DNA of 64,000 bases from CAYUYV01 sp050331455 (GCA_050331455.1 JBHJGV010000016.1:35394-99393), one strand, 5' to 3'. Shown: positions 16,430 to 25,135, numbered from the stretch's first letter. Numbers and translations are program-made. Notes: generated from the letters alone by a model not told the origin.

Positions 16430-17671
16430 ATGGAAGATCGGACGGTGGAGACCGTGGTGATTGTCGGGGCCGGCCAGGCCGCAGGACAGATGGTGACCAG
16501 CCTGCGCCAGGAGGGGTTCAAGGGCCCGATCACGCTGATCGGCGATGAAGACTATGTGCCTTATCAGCGTCCGCCCCTGTCCAAGAAATTTCTCTCCGGC
16601 GAGCTGGGGCTCGAGCGCGTTTACATCAAACCGAAGACCTATTTTGCCGACCAGGGCGTCGACCTGAAGCTGGGGCGCCGGGCTACCGCGCTTGATCGGG
16701 AGGCCCGGACCCTCACTCTCGAGGACGGCGAGACCGTTGCCTATGACCGCCTGGTGCTGGCCACGGGATCGCGGGTGCGCCGTCTGCCGATCCCCGGCGA
16801 GGATCTCAAGGGCGTGCATTACCTGCGCGGCATCGACGATGTCATCGCCATCCGGGAGCATTTCGCGGAAAAAGCGCGTCTGGTGATTGTCGGCGGCGGC
16901 TATATCGGCCTTGAGGTGGCGGCGGTGGCCGTGAAGGCCGGCGTCGCCGTGACGGTGCTGGAAATGGAGCACCGGGTCCTGGCCCGCGTGACGGCGCCCG
17001 AAGTCTCCGACTTTTTCGAAACCGTGCACCGGGATGCTGGGGTCGAGATCCGCACGGGCATGCGGGTCAGCGGGTTTGAGGGCGAAAACGGCTGTCTCAA
17101 GGCCGTGCAATGCGCCGACGGCAGCCGCATCCCCAGCGATTTCGCCATTGTCGGCATCGGCATCCTGCCCAATGTGGACCTGGCCGAGGCGGCGGGGCTG
17201 CCTTGCGACAACGGCATCCTCGTGGACGAGCACGGCCAGACCGCCGATCCGCAGATTTTCGCAGTGGGCGACTGCACGAACCACCCCAACGATCTGGTGG
17301 GCCGGCGCATCCGCCTGGAATCCGTCCAGAACGCCATCGACCAGGCGAAGGCCGCGGCGGCGGCCCTGTGCGGTCGCTTCTCCCCCTATTCCCAAGTGCC
17401 CTGGTTCTGGTCGGACCAATATGACCTGAAATTACAAATCGCCGGTCTGTCGGAGGGCTATGACCGGATCGTCCTGCGCGGGGATCCGGCCTCCCGGGCC
17501 TTTGCCGCCTTTTACCTGCGGGATGGGGCCGTAATTGCCGTCGATGCCGTGAACGCCGTGCCGGAATTCATGGTGGGCAAGAAACTGATTGCCGCGGGGG
17601 CGCGGGTTGCCCCGGAACGCCTGGGCGATCTATCGATATCCATGAAGGATCTGGGACGGGACGTCGCGTGA
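16430..17671 (+). CDS. FAD-dependent ferredoxin reductase (putidaredoxin/rhodocoxin reductase type)
   Basis: Flavoprotein of 413 residues that passes electrons from NAD(P)H to a 2Fe-2S ferredoxin. Two dinucleotide folds are visible: FAD-binding IVGAGQAAGQM near residue 10 and NAD(P)H-binding IVGGGYIGLEVAA near residue 150; LVLATGSR and IFAVGDCTNHP are the other FAD motifs, and VPWFWSDQYDLKLQIAG is typical of this ferredoxin-reductase group. The ferredoxin gene starts 58 bases downstream, making a matched pair. Such pairs usually serve cytochrome P450s or Rieske oxygenases, but no such enzyme is encoded in this window. Confidence 0.92.
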   Translation: MEDRTVETVVIVGAGQAAGQMVTSLRQEGFKGPITLIGDEDYVPYQRPPLSKKFLSGELGLERVYIKPKTYFADQGVDLKLGRRATALDREARTLTLEDGETVAYDRLVLATGSRVRRLPIPGEDLKGVHYLRGIDDVIAIREHFAEKARLVIVGGGYIGLEVAAVAVKAGVAVTVLEMEHRVLARVTAPEVSDFFETVHRDAGVEIRTGMRVSGFEGENGCLKAVQCADGSRIPSDFAIVGIGILPNVDLAEAAGLPCDNGILVDEHGQTADPQIFAVGDCTNHPNDLVGRRIRLESVQNAIDQAKAAAAALCGRFSPYSQVPWFWSDQYDLKLQIAGLSEGYDRIVLRGDPASRAFAAFYLRDGAVIAVDAVNAVPEFMVGKKLIAAGARVAPERLGDLSISMKDLGRDVA

Positions 17672-17729
17672 CGGCTCCGGGCCCGCAGGGACCCGCGCGT
17701 GGGTCGAAACGCTGTGAGAGAAGCGAGCG

Positions 17730-18050
17730 ATGGCGAAGATCACCTATATCGAATTCAACGGAACGACCCACGAAATCGACGTGGACAACGGCATGACCGT
17801 CATGGAAGGCGCGGTGAAGAATTCCGTGCCGGGGATCGACGCCGATTGCGGCGGCGCCTGTGCCTGCGCGACCTGCCATGTCTATGTGGACGCGGCCTGG
17901 GCGGACAAGGTCGGCCCGCGCGCGGATATGGAAGAGAGCATGCTGGACTTTGCCGAGGATGTGCGCGCAGAGAGCCGGCTGTCCTGTCAGATCACCGTGT
18001 CGGACGCCCTGGACGGGCTTATCGTCCGGCTGCCTGAAAACCAGCATTGA
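17730..18050 (+). CDS. 2Fe-2S ferredoxin, adrenodoxin/putidaredoxin type
   Basis: Electron carrier of 106 residues. The four cluster ligands are Cys40, Cys46, Cys49 and Cys86, with the CGGACACATC arrangement (Cys44 is the extra cysteine common in this family), and RLSCQI for the last ligand. It ends with the acidic EESMLDFAEDV helix region that docks reductases and P450s in relatives. Its reductase is encoded just upstream. The stop overlaps the TTG start of the next gene (TTGA), suggesting coupled translation of that secreted protein. Confidence 0.94.
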   Translation: MAKITYIEFNGTTHEIDVDNGMTVMEGAVKNSVPGIDADCGGACACATCHVYVDAAWADKVGPRADMEESMLDFAEDVRAESRLSCQITVSDALDGLIVRLPENQH

Positions 18051-18664
18051 GGGGCCTTGCACCCATAGTCTGCATGTGCGCCGCGGCCCTTTCGGGAATG
18101 TTCCCGGGGCGTGTGTCCGCCGGCGCTGCCCTGCCCGTTCGGACCGTTGCGCAAGACGCCGGGGAGGCGCCGGGCGAAACGGTGGCCTTTCCCGGACGTT
18201 TCCCGCTGCCCCCGGAATGGCGGGAGGCGCCCATCCGGGACGGGGCCCTGCCACCTGGAAAACATGGCCGAATGCTGCTGCGGCAGGGGCCTGACGGCAT
18301 CGTTCAGGGCCTGATCCGGATCAAAGCGGTGTCGCGTGGGCTTGGCGAGAGCATGCCCATGGTGGTGGCGACGACGGTTCTGGAGCTGGAGGGGCTGGCC
18401 CTGTCGTTCACGGCGCCGACCCGGTTCGCCCCGATCGGCATCGCCGGCGAGGCCTCCAACCTCACCAATGCCGGGGCGGCGGATTTTCCGGCCGTCCTGC
18501 CCGGCAATCCGGTCCCCTATCATGTCGTCATGGCGGTGGCGGAAAATCCTTCCTGGTACTTTACGTTTGTGCTGGTCGGTCCCAATCGGGGGGCGGAAAA
18601 GGCCATCGCCGAGGACAATCTGCGCGCCTTCAACCACGTGCTGGCCAGCTTCGTGGCCAACTGA
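18047..18664 (+). CDS. Secreted protein of unknown function
   Basis: A 205-residue protein not recognised. It begins at a TTG that overlaps the ferredoxin stop; the first residues (MRGLAPIVCMCAAALSG) look like a signal peptide with probable cleavage after VSA near residue 25. The remaining protein contains no cysteines and has no membrane helix, so it is probably periplasmic. An ATG at 18074 would remove the positively charged signal start and is less likely. Its coupling to a cytoplasmic ferredoxin gene is puzzling and may only reflect gene packing. Confidence 0.75.
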   Translation: MRGLAPIVCMCAAALSGMFPGRVSAGAALPVRTVAQDAGEAPGETVAFPGRFPLPPEWREAPIRDGALPPGKHGRMLLRQGPDGIVQGLIRIKAVSRGLGESMPMVVATTVLELEGLALSFTAPTRFAPIGIAGEASNLTNAGAADFPAVLPGNPVPYHVVMAVAENPSWYFTFVLVGPNRGAEKAIAEDNLRAFNHVLASFVAN

Positions 18665-18690
18665 AGCCGCCTGCAACAGGAGCCCCGCCC

Positions 18691-19074
18691 ATGCCGGACA
18701 TTCCCGTCAGCATCCCCCTGGCCACACCCAAAGCCGTCTCCGATGCGGCGGCGTCCGGGGACAGAGGGTCGGTGACCATCCTGATCGAAGCGGACGAGCC
18801 GAACCAGCGGGCCGGGAAGGGGGGCTTTCGCGCCGTCAATCCAGCGGCCTCCCTCGCGGAGAAATTGGTGGACGGGGCACTGCCCTTCGAGCGGGTCTCG
18901 ACGGCGGTTCATGCGATTGCGGGTCAACTTGTCTCAGCCCTCGACGGTCTGGCGAACCAGCCGGACAAGGTGACGGTGGATTTCGGCATCAAACTGTCCG
19001 GTGATGCCAATATTCTGATCGCGAAAGGCTCCGGCGAGGCCAATTTGAAACTGACCTTGCAGTGGGGGAAGTGA
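18691..19074 (+). CDS. Small protein resembling trypsin-co-occurring domain 1 (Trypco1, CU044_2847 family)
   Basis: A 127-residue cytoplasmic protein. The centre and end (LADQ-like ANQPDKVTVDFGIKLSG, then ANILIAKGSGEANLKLTLQWGK) match my memory of the Trypco1 pattern, in which a strand VTVEFGVKLS precedes a short AGAVIAK...ANFxVTLxW ending. Trypco1 proteins are found beside trypsin-like or caspase-like proteases in predicted bacterial conflict systems; no protease is encoded nearby here. The start is an ATG with only a weak GGAGCCC upstream. It is the last gene before the AT-rich island. The assignment rests on pattern memory and should be treated as probable, not proven. Confidence 0.65.
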   Translation: MPDIPVSIPLATPKAVSDAAASGDRGSVTILIEADEPNQRAGKGGFRAVNPAASLAEKLVDGALPFERVSTAVHAIAGQLVSALDGLANQPDKVTVDFGIKLSGDANILIAKGSGEANLKLTLQWGK

Positions 19075-19106
19075 GGGACTCCCAGGGCCAGGGGCGGGGG
19101 GAGTCT

Positions 19107-19125
19107 TTTGACTTGCGAAGTCAAA
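19107..19125. promoter_or_regulatory. Perfect inverted repeat after the Trypco1-like gene
   Basis: TTTGACTT (19107-19114) and AAGTCAAA (19118-19125) form a perfect 8-bp inverted repeat with a GCG centre, 33 bases after a stop codon and followed by T-rich sequence. It could be a weak terminator or a protein-binding operator. It also marks the change from GC-rich to AT-rich sequence. Confidence 0.45.
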
Positions 19126-19757
19126 TTGTTTGGGTTAGTCTTTTAGAAATACCGATTATACAGATCTATTTTGTTATAATGTATCATTTATTATACTGTA
19201 TCAGTTGCAAAATAAAGCAAAAGTAATAAAGGCTTGTCATACACCCGTGACGAGTCTACCGTGCTTCCATCTTGACCAAAAAGCCGGCACGGAAAGTCCG
19301 GATTGAACAAGTGGGTACGCTGAGGATCACGGTCATCCGTGTCCTCCAGGCGCGTTCAAACATGCACAGACCAGCTTGAAATGCTCCGTAAACGGTAAAT
19401 ATCCGTGCTTCGGACACGGTGCAGTGCTGCCCGCTTGCCCTTCCACCATTTGGACAAAGGAGACTGGGATGGCCGACTGTCAAGATAAGCCTGGCGGCGT
19501 CGATGGTGATGCGTGATCCATGTCAAAACGGAGATTCTTTGTAACGCACACGGAGAGTGTTCGGTGAACATGCCGACCAAGCCTCTTTGGCGTTAATCGA
19601 TCTCCCGAGAAAAAAGTGTGGTGGAGCGGCTTTGACGTTTCGGTTCCCTGTTCGTGGCATACTCGCCACGCAAACGTCGGAGCTGCTCCATCAGGCTTCC
19701 AACCGATCAATCGCGCTGGAGCCCTTGCGAACTCTGGCTTCGTTCCTTCAATGACTA
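19126..19757. other. Gene-poor AT-rich stretch
   Basis: No convincing gene. The first 120 bases are very rich in A and T, unlike the rest of the window; the remainder is of middling composition. Short open frames here lack ribosome-binding sites and family similarity. I see no insertion-sequence ends, tRNA or CRISPR repeats. It is downstream of both flanking genes, which converge on it. Confidence 0.5.
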
Positions 19758-20849
19758 TCAAGTGCCTTTGGCCTGCCAGAAGGCGAGACGACCGAGCCAG
19801 CCGGCTTTGGGTGGTGATCCTTTGAATTGATCGCGTGCGAACCAGACCCCTTGTTCAATCCATTCGTTAATGAGCTTTTCCAGGTCGCTGTAGGTGTAGT
19901 CTTTAGGTTCGAAAGTGTCATTGCCCTGTTCTTTTTCTCGTTCAACAAGGCTTTTTTTATTTTCCTCAATCAGCTTATCCATCATCAATCGTACCTTTTT
20001 TGTGTATCGATAGATGATCGGACCGATCGTCTTTTCGACAATTTTGCGGTCGATTACACCTGCATGAATTCCAGTCGCGATGAATTCATAGTAATTAAGG
20101 ATATATACTATCGAGTCATAAACAGGCGCTTTGTCAGGATCGCCCCCTCTTTGTGATCTGTATTTAAATCTATTTTTTTGACTGCATATTTTAATCATAT
20201 CACGGTGATTCATGGTCTGTTCAGGAGGTAGAATTGAGTAGAGATTTGATCGATGCCAATTGAGTGTTTTGTCTGACCTACTTTCTAACACCATTTTGAG
20301 TGTGAAATCACGCTTCTGAATAATTCTATTATTTTCTTCGCGCTTCTCTTGTTCAAACTTGTTTGTTTCAATATTCACAATCATTTGGAAGAAAAAGAAG
20401 GCAGCAGCGAACAAGCCTAGTATGGCAGATCCAATTAATTCCGGATTGGCGACAAGAAGACTGAAGCGTATGAGATAAATTTCGGCCAGCACTACAATAT
20501 AAATAGTCACAAAAGCGTAGAAATATGTCTGGCGATTTATAAATTTCAGAAAAAACCATGTGAGAAGGAGGAGTATAAGTGCATATGTTCCAATGCAAGA
20601 CCAAAAAATCCAATCCTGATCATTGATAGTTTTAAAGATTTCTTGTCTGATTTCGACTGCGCAAACTGTAGTATTCGGCTCATTATCACACTCATCAATG
20701 CCAATTATTGGCTCGACTCCCGAGTAAATAGTAAATATTGCCATTGTAAAAAGAGCTGCGGCAGAAATAGATCTCAATATTTGTTGTGTCAATTTTTTAT
20801 CGGAACCGTTACCATTGAAATGATCTGAGTGTGTATCTGCATAGGCCAA
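19758..20849 (-). CDS. DUF4760-like membrane protein, probably horizontally acquired
   Basis: A 363-residue protein with hydrophobic segments near residues 25-45, 78-100, 108-130 and 138-158, so about four membrane helices, then a helical, charged cytoplasmic part. The stretch YDSIVYILNYYEFIATGIHAG with following VDRKIVEKTIGPIIYRY resembles DUF4760 proteins, whose role is unknown. The start is a TTG at 20849 preceded by GGAGGATG. Codon use is AT-rich (many AAA, ATA, TTT), in sharp contrast with its neighbours, which points to transfer. It has no operon partner. Confidence 0.75.
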   Translation of the reverse strand: MAYADTHSDHFNGNGSDKKLTQQILRSISAAALFTMAIFTIYSGVEPIIGIDECDNEPNTTVCAVEIRQEIFKTINDQDWIFWSCIGTYALILLLLTWFFLKFINRQTYFYAFVTIYIVVLAEIYLIRFSLLVANPELIGSAILGLFAAAFFFFQMIVNIETNKFEQEKREENNRIIQKRDFTLKMVLESRSDKTLNWHRSNLYSILPPEQTMNHRDMIKICSQKNRFKYRSQRGGDPDKAPVYDSIVYILNYYEFIATGIHAGVIDRKIVEKTIGPIIYRYTKKVRLMMDKLIEENKKSLVEREKEQGNDTFEPKDYTYSDLEKLINEWIEQGVWFARDQFKGSPPKAGWLGRLAFWQAKGT

Positions 20850-21153
20850 TTTTCATCCTCCATGGTTTAACGTCCCAGAGCGCCCACCGGACCCGCAATG
20901 TCCCGATTTCCAAACCATTATGCGATCGTCGAGTTGCGCTCTACTTGATCAATTTTGTTCAGCACTCGTTATATGTGCTTTTAAGCAGATGCGATCGTCA
21001 TGCATCAATCGTTTTGGGACAGTATTCGTTCCGCGCAAATTCGTGGGCTGGGCAAGCGATGTACTACGCTTGAGCGTGCCATTCCAATGAGGCGATGCCG
21101 CTCAACCACACGCAACTTCTGTTCGGTTTGACCTCTTTGATGCCCCCATAGAA

Positions 21154-21191
21154 AAAGGCCGCTTGCTGACACTCCTCAACAAACGGCCTTT
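21154..21191. terminator. Hairpin, possible terminator
   Basis: AAAGGCCG (21154-21161) and CGGCCTTT (21184-21191) pair perfectly across a 22-base loop. With an A tract before and a T triplet at the end it could act in either direction. No adjacent gene needs it, so its role is unclear. Confidence 0.35.
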
Positions 21192-21522
21192 AGCGTGGTC
21201 TGAACGAACCAACCGGCCTCTATTGGCCGTTTGTGTTCATTGCAGCCTTGAAATCGCGTCACCATGCTCCCCGCCGACGTCATTGGCCGCCGGCATGGAC
21301 GCTCCAAGGAGACGAAACGAACTCTCAAAACGGCTCATCACAGATCCCTCTCGTTAGAATGCAATGCATGAGGGTGCACGACGGCAACCATCACACATTT
21401 GCACATCCATGCATAAGGATGCATCGATTTACAACACCTTAATACCCTTCAACCGCACAAATTTGCATTTTTTGGAATGAAAACTCGTTGGCTTGCAATT
21501 TCCTACCACGAAATGCCTCTTA

Positions 21523-21543
21523 GGTGACATATCCAGTCACCTT
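21523..21543. promoter_or_regulatory. Operator-like inverted repeat
   Basis: AGGTGAC (21523-21529) and GTCACCT (21537-21543) are a perfect 7-bp inverted repeat with a 7-base spacer, the geometry of a dimeric regulator site. It lies in a non-coding stretch, about 180 bases beyond the end of the PHP gene, so no target gene is obvious. Confidence 0.35.
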
Positions 21544-21599
21544 TGGAGACGAGCATTGCGTTTGTCACTGGCCAGAAACCAGCATAGCATTGATCGTAA

Positions 21600-21672
21600 A
21601 ATTACGATTTGGGCAGAATTGTGGGATCGCTGCACTCTTGGATAGCATTGTGATATCGCCCAAATCGGAATT
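21600..21672. repeat. 73-bp element with 15-bp terminal inverted repeats (MITE-like)
   Basis: AATTACGATTTGGGC (21600-21614) and GCCCAAATCGGAATT (21658-21672) are inverted copies with one mismatch, enclosing 43 bases. Such a structure could be a miniature inverted-repeat element, a large terminator hairpin for the plus strand, or a regulator site. No target-site duplication is clear. Confidence 0.45.
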
Positions 21673-21720
21673 AGGGTATCAGCGTCTGCAGCGCCGTCTA
21701 ATCAACGATAAAGCTCTCCC

Positions 21721-22959
21721 TCACCCCTCCACCCGCGCCACCGCCAGGTCCAGTGCGAGGGGCATTTCGGGGGCGGCGTAGGCGTTGATGACTTCGACGG
21801 GGAGGGTGATCAGGTTGTCGGGGTCGGTCACGGCGGTCATGCGGACGGTCACGGAGCCCTTGGCGGGCACGGTGAACAGGCGCGAATGGCCGGCAAAACC
21901 CTGGTCACTGGTCACGCGCAGGGTGAAGGGGATGGGCGCCGTGTTGGTGATGGTCAAGGGATAGACGGAGGTCGGGCCCTCAAAGGACGGATCGGCCGCG
22001 CCCAGCACCGCGTCGAGGGCGCCGTCCACCACGGCCCGCAGCGGCGCTTCCCGCCCATACAGGGTGCGCGCCATCAGGGACACGGTCTCCCGCGCCTCCA
22101 GCGCCGCCTTCACCGCCTCGGCGGAGGTCTCCCCGGTCAGCACCAGCGTGACCGTCCGGTGCCCGGCCGCGGCATCGTCCCGATAAAGACCGTTCTTTGC
22201 ATGCTCATAGTCATAGGCCACAAGGCCGTGAATGTCGGACACGCCCAAAATCGCCAGATTGTGGTCGAGCGCGATCTGGAAGGCGTCCTCTGAATACATC
22301 GCCCCATTGTTGACCTCGATCCCGTGGATCAGGCCCTCTTCGATCATGGTGCGGTGGAAGTCGGACAGCCGGGCAATGCCGTCCGGCGCCTGGCCTGTCC
22401 AGGCCGGATGATTGATGAACACAAAGCCGCCCTGGGCGTTGGCGGCCTCAAGGCTCGCCCGCGCACTGGCCAGAGTGTCCGGCGTGCCCTCATCGAAGCG
22501 GTCTGCGAACTCCGCACCGGTCCGGGCCGAGATGGTCTCGGGCAATAACGGGTTCACATCCTTCAAGAACACCGCATTGATATGGCCCACCGGCATACCC
22601 CGGGTAACCTCGGCCCCATTGATCACGATCACGCCGGCCCGTTCGGCGGCTGTCGAGGCGACCTCGAAGGCCCGGTTGCGATCGGGGTGCGGAATATCGT
22701 CGAGCTTGGGCTGCCATTCGAGGTGATCCGTGATGGCGATGAGGGCGAGGCCGTCCCGCCGGGCCTCCTCCACCCGCATGGTGGGCCAGACCGCGCCGTC
22801 GCTGAAGACCGTGTGCATATGCAGATCGACCGCCAGGGCCTTGCGGCCATCGGCCGTGTCCGGGAAGACCACCGGCTCGGGCAGACCGCCGGCCAGCGCG
22901 GGGGCGATCACCGTCAGGAACAGGCCCGCGATCAGGCTGATGATGGCGTGTCTTTGCAT
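21721..22959 (-). CDS. Exported PHP-domain phosphoesterase-like protein
   Basis: The ATG at 22959 has GGGAGGGAGCC upstream and starts a signal peptide (MQRHAIISLIAGLFL, cleavage near ALA-GG). The mature part is a PHP metal-dependent phosphoesterase domain: DLHMHTVFSDGAVWP, AITDHLEWQ, VINGAEVTRG, FINHPAW and LGVSDIHG carry the His/Asp/Glu residues expected to bind metals. The last 110 residues look like a beta-sandwich of unknown role. PHP proteins hydrolyse phosphoesters or act as polymerase-associated nucleases; exported forms are annotated generally as phosphoesterases with unknown substrate. It is 412 residues and stands alone. Confidence 0.88.
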   Translation of the reverse strand: MQRHAIISLIAGLFLTVIAPALAGGLPEPVVFPDTADGRKALAVDLHMHTVFSDGAVWPTMRVEEARRDGLALIAITDHLEWQPKLDDIPHPDRNRAFEVASTAAERAGVIVINGAEVTRGMPVGHINAVFLKDVNPLLPETISARTGAEFADRFDEGTPDTLASARASLEAANAQGGFVFINHPAWTGQAPDGIARLSDFHRTMIEEGLIHGIEVNNGAMYSEDAFQIALDHNLAILGVSDIHGLVAYDYEHAKNGLYRDDAAAGHRTVTLVLTGETSAEAVKAALEARETVSLMARTLYGREAPLRAVVDGALDAVLGAADPSFEGPTSVYPLTITNTAPIPFTLRVTSDQGFAGHSRLFTVPAKGSVTVRMTAVTDPDNLITLPVEVINAYAAPEMPLALDLAVARVEG

Positions 22960-23109
22960 GGTGGCTCCCTCCCGGTTCACGCGTTTCCCTTTTGTATGGT
23001 GCCCGTTTGGTGTGACACTTTAATTTTCGGCCAGACCGTCAAGAATGCCGGCTCTCGCTGCGCGACGCCGGGAGTCATGGGTGCGAAAAAAGGGGCGGCA
23101 CGGGGCCCC

Positions 23110-23151
23110 GCCCCGCCCTGTCCGGTGAGGGCCCCGCCCTGTCCGGTGAGG
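23110..23151. repeat. 21-bp perfect tandem duplication
   Basis: Two exact adjacent copies of a 21-base unit beginning GCCCCGCCCTGTCC, at 23110-23130 and 23131-23151, in the gap between the methyltransferase end and the PHP start. One of several short tandem duplications in this window. Confidence 0.85.
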
Positions 23152-23218
23152 GATGGCCCGCCGACCGTGGATGTCCCGGCACACCGCCCGAGGCTCACGG
23201 TCCCGCGGGCAAAATGGA

Positions 23219-24244
23219 TCACACCCCCGAGGCCTGCGTGCCTCGGGCATCCGGGCCCAAGGCATGTGTCGATGCCTCCGGGACCAGCAGCTCGGTGACC
23301 ACGGCGAAGGGGCCTTTGCCGCCGGCGCCGCCGATGAACCGGCGCTCCCCGAGATCAAAGCTGGCACTGGCGACAAAGGCGCTCAGCGCATTGTCCGGCG
23401 CCGTCGCGAAATCGAGCCCGAAGCCCATTTTTTCGCCGGTTGCTTCGAGCATTTTTTTGGTGGTGCCGCGCCCCACGCGCTCCAGCAGGCGCGCCCCGTA
23501 AAAATCGGCCAGAATCACACTGCCCGGAACGGCGAGCGACCCGATCGCAGTCAGAGTGTCCCGCACATCCCATTCGCTCAAATAAAGCGTGACGCCCTCC
23601 CACAGAAAGATCGTCCGGGCGGAGGGATCGAAACCCGCGTCCATCAGGTTTTGCACCCAGGACCCGTCCCCAAAATTCACCTCGACAAAACGGACATGGT
23701 CGCTGTCGATACGGGCCCGGGCCAACGCCCTGCGCTTGATGCCTTGTTCCGCCGGCTGATCCAGCTCAAACGGCACCAGGCCGCTATCCGCCAGACCACC
23801 ATAGGCACGGGTGTCCAAGCCGGCACCCAGCAGCACGATCTGGGCGGCCCCGTCCCGGTGCTTCTCAATCAGGCGGTCGAAGGCGAAGGTCCGCACCGTG
23901 ATGAGGTCGGCAATGGTCTCCGTACCCGGATCGGGCCGGCGCGGATAAATCAGGTGCCGTCCGGTCACCTTGTGCAACAGGAAAAGGGGAAACAGGATCA
24001 ACCACATGCCGAACACGGAATTGTTGGGTAGGACACGGGCGAGGCGCGAGGCCGCCGGATCGTGATACAGGCCGAAGGCCGCCATGGTCCATCGACCGTT
24101 GAAGGCCTCGATCATGGTCTGGGACACGCCGAGTTTCCGGCTCACCCAAAGCTGTTTGTAGGAGATCCAGAGGAGGCCGAGAATGGCCAGAGGCAGAAGC
24201 AGGGTCTGAACCACGATATAAAGCGCGATAACGATGCGGATCAC
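23219..24244 (-). CDS. Membrane-anchored class I SAM-dependent methyltransferase (LCM/PPM family)
   Basis: The core matches leucine carboxyl methyltransferase-like proteins: IVLLGAGLDTRAYGG is the SAM-binding loop near residue 137, FELDQPAEQGIKR the acidic loop, and RTIFLWEGVTLYLSE the family signature. Unlike typical members, the first 30 residues form a membrane helix, and a second hydrophobic stretch (MWLILFPLFLLH) follows near residue 80, so the enzyme is probably on the inner membrane. The start is GTG 24244 after a GGGGGG run. The substrate is unknown; relatives methylate carboxylates or hydroxyls of small molecules. 341 residues. Confidence 0.83.
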   Translation of the reverse strand: MIRIVIALYIVVQTLLLPLAILGLLWISYKQLWVSRKLGVSQTMIEAFNGRWTMAAFGLYHDPAASRLARVLPNNSVFGMWLILFPLFLLHKVTGRHLIYPRRPDPGTETIADLITVRTFAFDRLIEKHRDGAAQIVLLGAGLDTRAYGGLADSGLVPFELDQPAEQGIKRRALARARIDSDHVRFVEVNFGDGSWVQNLMDAGFDPSARTIFLWEGVTLYLSEWDVRDTLTAIGSLAVPGSVILADFYGARLLERVGRGTTKKMLEATGEKMGFGLDFATAPDNALSAFVASASFDLGERRFIGGAGGKGPFAVVTELLVPEASTHALGPDARGTQASGV

Positions 24245-24382
24245 CAGTCTGTCCCCCCAATACGCGCCACCAATGCCGGCTGCGTCCAGAGGGGAACCCT
24301 AGGCGGAGCCGGCACAAGCGTCCACGGGAAGTCGTCGCGCCAACCCCGACCCGCTCGCGACCCAACAAGGAGATCAATCGCC

Positions 24383-25081
24383 ATGTCAGAGCCGATCCCG
24401 GCACCCCAGTCGGCCCCGCGCTCAGCCATTCAGGGGCTTGACAGCCCATCGGTCCTTCAGGCGCGCACGGGCGATCAAGCCCTGTTCTACACGGTTGTGC
24501 TGGGGGCGTTGTTTCAGGTGCTGGCTTTCGGCGTCTTCATCACCGTGTTTCTGGACCATCGGGCCCTGCTCAATGCCGATCCGCTGCTGCTGCCCCACGC
24601 GCTCTACACCCTGGGGTCGATCATCGCCGTCACGTACATTCAGATGACGGTGTTTCCGGTGCTGCGCTGGCCCCTGGCTTTCCCGGACCTCGCGATTTTG
24701 TTCCTGGCGGCGATCGGACAGATCGTGGCCGCCCGGCTGATGCTGGATCCTAAGTCCTGGTGGATCGCCATTGCCGTGCTGCATTTCGCGGCCACGGCGG
24801 CGTTTCTCCATGCCCGGCTCCGGCTCCGTGCCGATCATCTCGGCCCGGCGGACTGCCTCTATGCCCAGTTCCGGGCCGGTGTGCCGGTGCTTGCGCTGAT
24901 CCATGGCGTGGTGAGCGTTGCCGCGGCGCTTTGCGCCCTCTATCTGCCGAAGACGGCATTCTGGACCTGGACCGCCATGGAAGTCATTACGCTCGCCACG
25001 ATCCTCGCCCAGATCATCCAGGAGCGTTGGCTCTCCCGCCTTTACCAGGCGTTCGGTCTGAAACGCTTCGGCTGGAGCTAA
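24383..25081 (+). CDS. Polytopic membrane protein, unknown function
   Basis: A 232-residue protein with six or so hydrophobic segments, about residues 33-58, 70-92, 99-120, 125-145, 165-190 and 195-215. No family recognised. The ATG at 24383 has AAGGAGAT 8 bases upstream; the open frame extends far back only as a by-product of the divergent methyltransferase gene. It diverges from the methyltransferase gene (about 140 bases between starts), so shared regulation is possible. Confidence 0.78.
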   Translation: MSEPIPAPQSAPRSAIQGLDSPSVLQARTGDQALFYTVVLGALFQVLAFGVFITVFLDHRALLNADPLLLPHALYTLGSIIAVTYIQMTVFPVLRWPLAFPDLAILFLAAIGQIVAARLMLDPKSWWIAIAVLHFAATAAFLHARLRLRADHLGPADCLYAQFRAGVPVLALIHGVVSVAAALCALYLPKTAFWTWTAMEVITLATILAQIIQERWLSRLYQAFGLKRFGWS

Positions 25082-25135
25082 TCCCAAGACGGCTTCGCGG
25101 TTTTGCCGCGCGTGGATTGGCCCTAGACTGGCGCC

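Larger units (their letters stand above)
20850..21720. other. Long stretch without genes, containing several inverted repeats
   Basis: About 870 bases with no frame that looks coding. The composition is intermediate. It contains a hairpin at 21154-21191, an operator-like repeat at 21523-21543, a 73-bp palindromic element at 21600-21672, an 11-bp direct repeat ATGCGATCGTC at 20920-20930 and 20989-20999, and a cluster of TGCAT motifs around 21361-21432. The density of repeats suggests decayed mobile DNA, but no transposase remnant is recognisable. Confidence 0.5.

Noticed and set aside
19557..19754. Small open frame in the AT-rich region
   Set aside because: No ribosome-binding site, no similarity and poor codon pattern.
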